Shown: one piece after another, positions 17,450 to 24,105 of the stretch
How positions within the stretch are numbered: position 1 is the stretch's first letter
Layout of the letters: each line of letters begins with the position of its first letter
Assembly: GCA_041751995.1 (NCBI GenBank)
Contig: JBGSHY010000054.1
Coordinates: 1 to 31,379, forward strand
Direction: 5' to 3'
Length of the DNA stretch: 31,379 bases
Source: JANMEX01 sp041751995
Lineage (GTDB): Bacteria; Pseudomonadota; Alphaproteobacteria; Rhizobiales; Rhizobiaceae
Notes under the pieces: model-generated
The model's input: the letters and a program-made list of their open reading frames with translations, nothing else
Database searches by the model: none
Told to the model about the DNA's origin: nothing
Program-made: the position numbers and the translations under genes

Positions 17450-17477
17450 GCCTCCGCGCCGTTACCGGCGCGGAGGC
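17450..17477 (-). promoter_or_regulatory. Hairpin covering the ribosome-binding site of the 1169-aa gene
   Basis: Perfect 11-bp inverted repeat GCCTCCGCGCC / GGCGCGGAGGC with a 6-base loop. On the minus-strand transcript the 3' arm contains GGAGG, the Shine-Dalgarno of the 1169-aa gene, whose ATG is at 17439. The 312-aa gene stops 8 bases before the hairpin, so a terminating ribosome would overlap it. There is no T-run, so it is unlikely to be a terminator. Confidence 0.7.
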
Positions 17478-17485
17478 ATTGATGG

Positions 17486-18424
17486 TTACTGCAGCGCGTC
17501 GATGTCGCCCTGCGTCACGACATAGGTTGCCGTGTAGGTCGTGCTGGCGCCTGGCACCAGCGACGTGGCGCCGCCAGTCGGTGTCGGTGCCGTTGACGTA
17601 CCGGTGAAGGCCGTTTCAGAAACCGAGATGCCCGAGATCGACACGTTGCCGGTGTTGGTCACGAGGTACGAGTAGGAGATCGTGTCACCCGCAACGAGCG
17701 CTGTGGTTATCGGCAAGCCAACCGGATTGCCGCCGACCGTGGCCGACTTGGCGATGGTCAGAGCCGGAGCCGATGTGATCGTTGTCGTTGCCGTGAGCGT
17801 GCTGCCTGCTGGTGTCGGGCCGACCGGCGTTGACTGCGGATCGTTGGCTGTTGCCGAGACCGTGTTGGACACACCGTCGGTTATGCCTGCGGCCGCATCG
17901 ACATCAGGCTGCGTGAGTGTGTAGCTTGCCGTGTAGGTCCAGGTTTCGCCGACATCCAGTATTCCCGGATTTGCAGCATCGCCGCCTGTGACAGACGGGC
18001 CTGACGTCAGAGCCTGCGCTGCCCCGCCGTTGAAGCTGACACCCGGATCGGTCAGCGCAACGGCGCTCAGCGAAACGTTGCCGGTGTTGGCAACCGCGTA
18101 GGAGTAGGTGATGACGTCGCCAGCATCCACTGCGCTTGCAGTCGTGCCATTGGAAGTCGTGACCGAAGTTACCGACTTGGCGACCGTGTATGCCGGGTTC
18201 TTGATCGTGACCGGAATGTCAACGGTCGAGGTGTTGGACACAACCGCGTCAACGGTTCCGCCCGGCGCCGTACCAACAGCTTGCGCGGTGTTGGTCAGGT
18301 TTGCGGCATTGGCGGCCGATACAGCCGCCAGGGAAAGCAGCGGCACGAGGATCGCAACGGCCAGATGCCGCAGCGAGGTTGAAACACGGGCAGCAAGCCC
18401 GCGTTCGGATGGTTTTGATTTCAT
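17486..18424 (-). CDS. Short exported two-domain DUF11-type protein, possible shaft subunit
   Basis: 312 aa from the ATG at 18424, which has GGAGGC upstream; this start gives a signal peptide ending LAAVSAANA. The mature N-terminus is ANLTNTAQAVGTAPGG. Two DUF11-type (DUF7507-like) Ig domains follow: about 60-190 (YSYAVANTGNVSLSAVALTD) and about 200-312 (YSYLVTNTGNVSISGISVSE). In the first domain the strand after LTQPDVD continues as GVSNTVSATANDP. The second domain stops right after VTQGDIDALQ, so its last strand is missing. There is no sorting signal, lipobox or membrane anchor at the C-terminus. It lies between a 938-aa and a 1169-aa protein built from the same domain type. A structural, polymer-forming role is inferred; enzymatic motifs are absent. 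Confidence 0.85.
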   Translation of the reverse strand: MKSKPSERGLAARVSTSLRHLAVAILVPLLSLAAVSAANAANLTNTAQAVGTAPGGTVDAVVSNTSTVDIPVTIKNPAYTVAKSVTSVTTSNGTTASAVDAGDVITYSYAVANTGNVSLSAVALTDPGVSFNGGAAQALTSGPSVTGGDAANPGILDVGETWTYTASYTLTQPDVDAAAGITDGVSNTVSATANDPQSTPVGPTPAGSTLTATTTITSAPALTIAKSATVGGNPVGLPITTALVAGDTISYSYLVTNTGNVSISGISVSETAFTGTSTAPTPTGGATSLVPGASTTYTATYVVTQGDIDALQ

Positions 18425-18442
18425 GGCATTAGCCTCCGTTTT

Positions 18443-18485
18443 GGGGAACCAGATCCGGCTTGTGCCGGATTTTGTTGTGGTCCCC
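18443..18485 (-). repeat. Stem-loop between the 938-aa and 312-aa genes
   Basis: Inner perfect stem ATCCGGC (18453-18459) / GCCGGAT (18464-18470) with a TTGT loop, extended by an outer GGGGAACC / GGTCCCC stem with one bulge. It sits between the stop at 18565 and the start at 18424. Read on the minus strand it has no T-run, so RNA processing or transcript stability is more likely than termination. Confidence 0.55.
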
Positions 18486-18564
18486 GCTTCCTGCTTTGAA
18501 TTGGGGATCGTGACATCGTCCTTGCGGACGAATTCGGTTGGATCAATCAGGTGCGAAATCCGGG

Positions 18565-21381
18565 TCATTGCAGAAGATCCACATCTGATTGGTTGACTGT
18601 GTAGGACGCCGTGAAGCGCACGCTGTCGCCCGGCGCGAGACTTGACCATTGGCTGTTGGCCGCGGTCGCGTCGGTGGAATCGCCCAAGGTCCCCGCGTCT
18701 GCGAGCATGGCTTCGCCGCCGGGAACAGGCAGGGTGTTGTTTCCATTGTGGGAGTCCGAAACGCCAACATTGGACATTGTGACGTTGCCGGTGTTGGTCA
18801 CGTCGTAGCGGTAGGTCACCACATCGCCGGCCGCCAATGCCGTCGTCACCGGCAGGCCGACCGGGTTGCCATTCAGAATTGCCGACTTGGCAAACAGGAG
18901 GGTGCGCGTCTGGGTGACGGGTGTTTCTACCGGTGCCGAAGCCAATAGACTGGTCTGGTCGGTATCGACGTTGGCCACGTTGGAAAGCACCGCGCCATTG
19001 TCGATAACCGTCTGCGGCACTGTATAGCTCGCCGAATAGACCCAGGTTTCGCCAGCATCGAGCACATTGTCAGAATCGGTGTCACCAGAGGTTTTGGTTG
19101 GCCCGGATGTCAGCGTCAGACTGACTGCATCTTGCGTCAGCGCATCCGTCAACAACACATTGGTCAGTGACGTATTGCCAGTGTTGGCGACAGAGACCGA
19201 GTAGCCGACGATGTCGCCTGCCGCTGTCACTGGATTTGGCCCGCTCGATTGGATTTTGGCTATGGTATGTGATGATGTGCGGGTTACCGTCGTGGTTGCG
19301 GCATTCGAATTCTGCGATGCTGCCTGCGCGGTGGCAAAAGTGAAGACGTTCGAGAATGTGCCGCCGTCGTCGATGTCCGCCTGCGTGACAGTGTAAGTAG
19401 CTGTATAAGTCCATGTCTCGCCGGCATCCAGGGTTCCCGGATTGACTGTATCGCCTGCGGTCTTGGTCGGTCCGGACGTCAGCGTTTTAGGCGAAGCGCC
19501 CTGAACCAGCGCGTCGGAGAATGTCGCGCCTGTCATGGCGCCGTCCGCCGTGTTGGCGACGGTCATGGTGTAAGTGATCGTCCCTGGGGCGATGAGGTTG
19601 GCAACGCTTGCAGACTTAGTCACCGAAAAAGCATTGTTGAACACCGGCGCAACGGTGATGGTGGTCACTGCGGTATTGGAGTTGGTGACGCCGTCATTCA
19701 GCACAACAGTGACGTTTCGAGCAGTCGCGCTCGGGGTGAAAGAAGTGTTGGAGAAGGTCACTGCGTTGAGCGCTGTCTGGTACGCGGATGTTGTCGATGC
19801 TCCGGTGAGCGTCACGGTGACCACACCCGCAACCGAAGTGTCCACCACGCCTGAAATGCCTGACGGCAAAGTCCCGATTGCCAGCAAGTCACTTGCCTGC
19901 GCGTTGGTCAGTGTAATGATCGCCGATTGCACGCTGGTGCTGTCGAAATTGGTGATGAGCCTGTCAGTATCGGCAATCGAAACAGCTGACCCGCCTTCTG
20001 TGTAAGTCGTGTTGAACGCTGTGCCAGATGCGGTGGAGTCGTTCAAATCCAGATCAAGATTCAGTGACGAACCAAAATAGCCGAGGAACGAGGCGGAGTT
20101 GTAGGCATTGTCGATGAAGTCGGCCACTGCGATGTTGGCTGTATAGGTCGTTCCCGGAGTGACTGCGTTTACTGAATTGATGACGGTCGTGTGACCGTCC
20201 AGCACAGAGTCCGGCACTGGAGGAGAGGCAATTGTATTGTCGCGATAGAATCCTGAATTTGTGCCATTGTTGATCGTGTCGATGTCGATGCCAGTTCCTG
20301 TTCCTGGGACGACCGCGACATTGGTGTTTGAGTAAGCCCCCCCGGACAGAAGTATACGGATGTTGTCGGAAAAGCCTTGGCCGACATACTCATTGTACTC
20401 TTCCGAACCCATGACGATCTGAAAGACCAGCCTGGTCACGCCAGTGTTCGGCGTAAACTGGAAATTCAGTTGGGCGACATCACGTTCCGAGCCTGCGCCA
20501 TTCAATCCGGTTCCGGCGCCGCTCCAGAATGTGCCGGGCGAGCCTGATATTTGAGTGACATTGCCAGTGCCGAGCACGGCGCCCTTGGTCAGACCCAGGT
20601 TCGAGCCGCTTGTGGTGAATGTGCCGAATGCCCCCGTCGAGGTTGCGGCATTCAGCGTTGGCGTTCCGCCATAGGTCAAACCGTTGGTGCCCGGCGTCGC
20701 CATGGCATTGCGCATACCTGTTGCGGATGCACCGCCGGAAATCGAGATTGCAAGATAATCCGTCCAACCGTCAACGAGGCCCGGGGTGACAAAAGACGCC
20801 TGTGCTACCGGTCCCGTCGCATACTCCAACGCCCAGTCACCGCCGAACAGTTTGTGTCCGGTTGTGTTGTCTGAAGCGGCGACGTCTCTGCCTGTCAGCG
20901 CGGCAATCGCGTTGATCAATTCGCGTCCGGCGCTGCCTTCGGCAAGATCACAGCCGTAAAATAGGATGTCAGCACCGTCAGACATGCTTGCGCCAACGCG
21001 CGCGAGATCAAGCCCGTGCTGGCGCAGCGCCTCAACGTCATAGTCCATACCTGAAAGGCTGATTTTGCCGGGTGTTGCGTGGGACATAACGGAGATGTTT
21101 TTCAGGCCGTGATATGCGGCGGAAATGTCCGACATCTGCTTGAAAGGGTCTGAACCTGCCTTCAATACATAAAGGTCACTGCCTGAAGTCAGGCTTCGGC
21201 GGAACGCAGCGGCATCGCGCACGGCGCTGTCGATGAAGATCAACGAATGGACATATGGCTTCTCGGAAACCGGAATATCCGCTTTTGCGGAAACTGCGGA
21301 AGGTGCGGCGAGTTGGCATAGCATTGCCGCTGCGCTCAGCATGAGCGCCCGCTGACCCGCTATTTTTATCAATCGCCTCAA
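18565..21381 (-). CDS. Exported DUF4347 / choice-of-anchor-L / DUF11-type surface protein
   Basis: 938 aa if it starts at the TTG at 21381. That start has GGGGGA four bases upstream and yields a good signal peptide (MRRLIKIAGQRALMLSAAAM, cleaved near SAVSA); no suitable ATG is available. A DUF4347 domain (about 43-195) shows LIFIDSAVRD, ISVMSHATPGKISL, ILFYGCDLAEGSAG and FGGDWALEYATG. A choice-of-anchor-L-like region follows (about 235-460), with MGSEEYNEYVGQGFSDN and AVADFIDNAYNS. After a cadherin-like linker come three DUF11-type domains (about 590-938). The last one stops after VNQSDVDLLQ, at the same point as the 312-aa protein. DUF4347 is known at the N-terminus of very large proteobacterial adhesins. 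No C-terminal anchor is present. An adhesive tip role is inferred. Confidence 0.85.
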   Translation of the reverse strand: MRRLIKIAGQRALMLSAAAMLCQLAAPSAVSAKADIPVSEKPYVHSLIFIDSAVRDAAAFRRSLTSGSDLYVLKAGSDPFKQMSDISAAYHGLKNISVMSHATPGKISLSGMDYDVEALRQHGLDLARVGASMSDGADILFYGCDLAEGSAGRELINAIAALTGRDVAASDNTTGHKLFGGDWALEYATGPVAQASFVTPGLVDGWTDYLAISISGGASATGMRNAMATPGTNGLTYGGTPTLNAATSTGAFGTFTTSGSNLGLTKGAVLGTGNVTQISGSPGTFWSGAGTGLNGAGSERDVAQLNFQFTPNTGVTRLVFQIVMGSEEYNEYVGQGFSDNIRILLSGGAYSNTNVAVVPGTGTGIDIDTINNGTNSGFYRDNTIASPPVPDSVLDGHTTVINSVNAVTPGTTYTANIAVADFIDNAYNSASFLGYFGSSLNLDLDLNDSTASGTAFNTTYTEGGSAVSIADTDRLITNFDSTSVQSAIITLTNAQASDLLAIGTLPSGISGVVDTSVAGVVTVTLTGASTTSAYQTALNAVTFSNTSFTPSATARNVTVVLNDGVTNSNTAVTTITVAPVFNNAFSVTKSASVANLIAPGTITYTMTVANTADGAMTGATFSDALVQGASPKTLTSGPTKTAGDTVNPGTLDAGETWTYTATYTVTQADIDDGGTFSNVFTFATAQAASQNSNAATTTVTRTSSHTIAKIQSSGPNPVTAAGDIVGYSVSVANTGNTSLTNVLLTDALTQDAVSLTLTSGPTKTSGDTDSDNVLDAGETWVYSASYTVPQTVIDNGAVLSNVANVDTDQTSLLASAPVETPVTQTRTLLFAKSAILNGNPVGLPVTTALAAGDVVTYRYDVTNTGNVTMSNVGVSDSHNGNNTLPVPGGEAMLADAGTLGDSTDATAANSQWSSLAPGDSVRFTASYTVNQSDVDLLQ

Positions 21382-21778
21382 GTATCCCCCATGCGAATCC
21401 AATCGGCCGATCGATGGACCGGCCAAGCAACTCGGAAAAACATTTACGCAAAGCCATTTACGCAGGCCGACACGGAACCCTGATCACGGCAGTTGCTGGA
21501 GGTTGTGTCTGGATGCCCGCACATCCTGAAAACCAGCGAATCAGTTCCCCACGTGATTGCAGCCAAACTACGAATCGCGCGAATCGGCGTCAATCCGGTT
21601 TGAATCTGTAAATTCAAGAAAAATATGAGGAAATTCACTGTTTATGTTTGGTTTTGAATCAATTTGGCACAAGTGCCTGTTTTTTGCCCATCAAGACAAA
21701 GCGCTTTGTTAGGGCGCATTGTTTGAAAGAGCGGCGAGCGCCTGCTAAGCAGACACTCGCAAAGCTTCAGGAGCAGAT
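21382..21778. promoter_or_regulatory. Divergent promoter region with a 14-bp palindrome
   Basis: Nearly 400 bases separate the surface cluster from the TIGR01244 gene, with no supportable gene. It is AT-richer than its surroundings (about 21600-21680). ACAAAGCGCTTTGT at 21696-21709 is a perfect palindrome about 70 bases before the plus-strand gene and could be an operator for either side. I cannot assign a regulator. Confidence 0.4.
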
Positions 21779-22120
21779 ATGATGACTTTCAAGGAATTGG
21801 ATGAAACCGTTTCAGTGGCGCCGCAGATCCATCCGGAGGATATTGCCGCGATCATCGCAGCCGGGTTCAAGAGCATCATCTGCAACAGGCCCGACGATGA
21901 GGAGGACGATCAGCCCTCTTATGCACTTATCGAAGCAGCGGCCCGCAAGGCCGGCGTGCCGATTTGCAACATCCCCGTCGTGTCCGGCCGCATCACGCGG
22001 CAAAACGTTGTAGACATGAAAGCGGCGCTTGAAGACATGCCCAAGCCGGTGTTCGCCTATTGCCGCTCGGGCGCACGCTGCACCAATCTTTATGCGATGG
22101 TCGAGGATCTGGACGACTGA
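21779..22120 (+). CDS. TIGR01244 / DUF442 phosphatase- or sulfurtransferase-like protein
   Basis: 113 aa. The ATG at 21779 follows CAGGAG by six bases; a second ATG follows directly. The sequence matches the family annotated as 'TIGR01244 family sulfur transferase', the domain also fused to Blh beta-lactamase-like hydrolases: SVAPQIHPEDIAAIIAAGFK, IICNRPDDEE and the active-site loop FAYCRSGARCTNLYA. The catalytic Cys and Arg are present in the CX4R form typical of this family, so a cysteine-phosphatase or rhodanese-like chemistry is plausible. Family members are often linked to sulfide or persulfide handling, but nothing here shows the substrate. It converges on mntH with abutting stop codons (TGATCA at 22118-22123). 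Confidence 0.85.
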   Translation: MMTFKELDETVSVAPQIHPEDIAAIIAAGFKSIICNRPDDEEDDQPSYALIEAAARKAGVPICNIPVVSGRITRQNVVDMKAALEDMPKPVFAYCRSGARCTNLYAMVEDLDD

Positions 22121-23500
22121 TCAGCCGACCAGATACTCGCTGCCGACATCGAACAGAAGCTTGATGTTCAGCGATATGATCACCAAAGCGATGACTGCCG
22201 CCACAATGGTCAGCCAGCGTGGTGCGGCCAATGCGCCCATGTGTTTGCGCGAAGCCGTCAAATGCACCAGCGGCACGATTGCGAATGGCAATTGCAGCGA
22301 CAGGACAACCTGGCTGAGGATGAGCAGCTTGGCCGTATAGCCCTCGCCGTAAACCATCGTGACGACGATTGCCGGCAATATCGCAATGCCCCGGGTGAAC
22401 AAGCGCCGCGCCCACGCGCTCAGCCTGATCTGGATGAACCCTTCCATGACGATCTGCCCGGCCATCGTGGCGGTCACGGTCGAATTGAGGCCACAGGCCA
22501 GAAGCGCGATGCCGAACATGGTCGGCGCAATGGATGCGCCCAACAGGGGCTGGAGCAATTCGTGCGCCTTGCCCAGTTCCGCGACGTCCGTCATGCCGTT
22601 CTTGTGAAAAGTCGCCGCCGCCAAAATCAGGATGGCGGCATTGATCGACAGCGCAAACATCAGCGCCAACGTTGAATCGATCGTCGCGTATTTGATCGCT
22701 TCGCGTTTTTCCGGAAGGCTGGTTCCGTAGGCCCGCGTCTGGACAATGCCGGAATGCAGATAGAGATTGTGCGGCATCACCGTCGCGCCGATGATGCCGA
22801 GCGCAAGGTAAAGCATGTTCGGGTTGGTGACGATGTCGGTGGTCGGCGCAAAGCCGCGGATGACTTCGCTCCAGACCGGATCGGCCAACGCGATCTGGAT
22901 GGCGAACGAGACAAAGATCACGCCGGTCATGGCGATGATGAAAGCCTCGATCTTGCGGAAGCCCTTGGTCTGAAGCCACAAGATGAGAAACACATCGAGC
23001 GCGGTGATCAGAACGCCCAGTTCCAGCGGGATGCCGAACAGCAGATTGAGCCCGATGGCAGTGCCGATGACTTCGGCAAGGTCGGTGGCAATGATCGCCA
23101 TCTCCGCCAGCAGCCAAAGCGGATAGGCCATCCAGCGCGGATAGGCGTCGCGGCACGCTTGCGCCAGATCGCGGCCGGAGCCGATGGCAAGGCGCGAGGC
23201 CAGCGCCTGCAGGATGATCGCCATGATGTTGGACAGCAGCGCGACCGCAAGCAGCGTGTAGCCGAATTGCGCCCCGCCCGCGAGCGAGGTGGCCCAATTG
23301 CCGGGATCCATGTAGCCGACAGCGACCAGATAGCCGGGCCCCATGAAAGTCAGCAATTTGCGGAACGGCGTCGCGTTGGGGTTCACCGCAATTGAACGGA
23401 AAGATTCGACGAGCGACGGCTCACCGCGTGCGCGCAGCCAGCCTCCGGCTTTTCCGGTGACTTCGTCGGGATTGTGCAAAACGCGGGTATCCAATGGCAT
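22121..23500 (-). CDS. mntH: NRAMP-family manganese/divalent metal transporter
   Basis: 459 aa from the ATG at 23500. Longer in-frame starts run into or past the operator palindromes, so I prefer this one, which has GGAAGG close upstream. About 11 membrane helices. The metal-site motifs are intact: MDPGNWATS in the first helix and MPHNLYLHS in the sixth. LLAEMAIIATDLAEVIGTA in helix 3 is also typical. The family imports Mn2+ (and Fe2+) driven by protons across the inner membrane. Two tandem palindromes just upstream suggest repression by Mur (the Mn-sensing Fur homologue of rhizobia) or a related metalloregulator. Confidence 0.95.
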   Translation of the reverse strand: MPLDTRVLHNPDEVTGKAGGWLRARGEPSLVESFRSIAVNPNATPFRKLLTFMGPGYLVAVGYMDPGNWATSLAGGAQFGYTLLAVALLSNIMAIILQALASRLAIGSGRDLAQACRDAYPRWMAYPLWLLAEMAIIATDLAEVIGTAIGLNLLFGIPLELGVLITALDVFLILWLQTKGFRKIEAFIIAMTGVIFVSFAIQIALADPVWSEVIRGFAPTTDIVTNPNMLYLALGIIGATVMPHNLYLHSGIVQTRAYGTSLPEKREAIKYATIDSTLALMFALSINAAILILAAATFHKNGMTDVAELGKAHELLQPLLGASIAPTMFGIALLACGLNSTVTATMAGQIVMEGFIQIRLSAWARRLFTRGIAILPAIVVTMVYGEGYTAKLLILSQVVLSLQLPFAIVPLVHLTASRKHMGALAAPRWLTIVAAVIALVIISLNIKLLFDVGSEYLVG

Positions 23501-23510
23501 GACCTTCCAG

Positions 23511-23553
23511 TTGCGAATGACTCGCAACATAGCCAGTTGCGAATGATTTGCAA
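23511..23553 (-). promoter_or_regulatory. Two tandem Mur/Fur-type palindromes before mntH
   Basis: TTGCGA-ATGAC-TCGCAA at 23511-23527 is a perfect 6-bp-arm palindrome. TTGCGA-ATGAT-TTGCAA at 23537-23553 is the same with one mismatch. They lie 26 bases apart and share the exact 14-mer CCAGTTGCGAATGA. The pattern resembles the Mur-responsive sequences described upstream of manganese transporter genes in rhizobia. The nearer site is only 10 bases from the mntH start, so binding would block transcription or initiation. Confidence 0.7.
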
Positions 23554-23600
23554 GTGGCAGCAGATTCAAGCCCGTACAGCACCAAACTGTTGCATTATTG

Positions 23601-23615
23601 GTATAATTATTATAC
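23601..23615 (+). promoter_or_regulatory. Palindromic operator and -10 element of brnTA
   Basis: GTATAAT-T-ATTATAC is a perfect 7-bp-arm palindrome that contains TATAAT, a consensus -10 box, 16 bases before the brnT start. BrnA-type antitoxins are known to repress their own promoter through a ribbon-helix-helix domain. This is the obvious candidate site. Confidence 0.6.
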
Positions 23616-23623
23616 ATAAACTC

Positions 23624-23887
23624 ATGCTATTTGTGTTCGACCCAGCAAAGAGCGCTGCCAACAAAGCAAAGCACGGCATCAATTTCGAGGAAGCCAAGCA
23701 GCTTTGGGATAATCCCTTGTTGCTTGAAGCACCGGCGAGAACCATAGATGAACCGCGTTTTATCGCCATTGGTGTGATCGGACAGAAGCATTGGACCGCG
23801 ATCTACACTTACCGGCAAACAGCCGTCCGGCTTATTTCGGTGCGGCGTGCCAGAAAAGAAGAGGTTTCCCACTATGAAAGCACGTGA
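23624..23887 (+). CDS. brnT: BrnT-family toxin (ribonuclease)
   Basis: 87 aa from the ATG at 23624. The family pattern is clear: FVFDPAKSAANKAKHGINFEEA (F-D-x3-K-x3-K-HG-hydrophobic-FxEA), then IGVIGQKHWTAIYTYR, VRLISVRRARKEEV and a final HYEST. BrnT is a RelE-fold ribonuclease that halts translation when free of its antitoxin; the RxSxRRA segment is the typical C-terminal motif. The toxin gene comes first and overlaps the antitoxin gene by 14 bases, the standard BrnT-BrnA order. It lies in its own AT-rich promoter region between mntH and the demethylase operon. Confidence 0.9.
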   Translation: MLFVFDPAKSAANKAKHGINFEEAKQLWDNPLLLEAPARTIDEPRFIAIGVIGQKHWTAIYTYRQTAVRLISVRRARKEEVSHYEST

Positions 23888-24089
23888 TCTGGACCGGAAA
23901 TTCGATCAGGATGAGGACATTTCCGACGCCATCGACTGGTCAAAGGCGCGGCGCATCAACACCGAAATCAAGCGGGTGAATGTCGACTTCCCGACCTGGG
24001 TCGTAGAAGGCCTCGACCGCCAAGCCAACCGCCTCGGCATCACGCGTCAGGCGTTGATCAAGGTTTGGATAGCGGAGAGGCTGGGGTGA
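23874..24089 (+). CDS. brnA: BrnA-family antitoxin
   Basis: 71 aa from the ATG at 23874 (GAGG upstream), inside the end of brnT. The N-terminal half is charged and probably wraps the toxin (DEDISDAIDWSKARR). The C-terminal half is a ribbon-helix-helix DNA-binding domain: strand RVNVDFPTWVVEGL, helix DRQANRLGITRQALIKVWI. It should neutralise BrnT and repress the operon, likely through the palindrome at 23601-23615. No partner loss or frame damage is seen, so the module looks functional. Confidence 0.88.
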   Translation: MKARDLDRKFDQDEDISDAIDWSKARRINTEIKRVNVDFPTWVVEGLDRQANRLGITRQALIKVWIAERLG

Positions 24090-24105
24090 GGCCAGCAATC
24101 AATCC

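Noticed and set aside
21661..21690. Possible sigma-54 site or terminator at TTGGCACAAGTGCCTGTTTTTT
   Set aside because: The GG-N10-GC spacing for sigma-54 is not met, and no plus-strand gene precedes it; the stem is only four bases.
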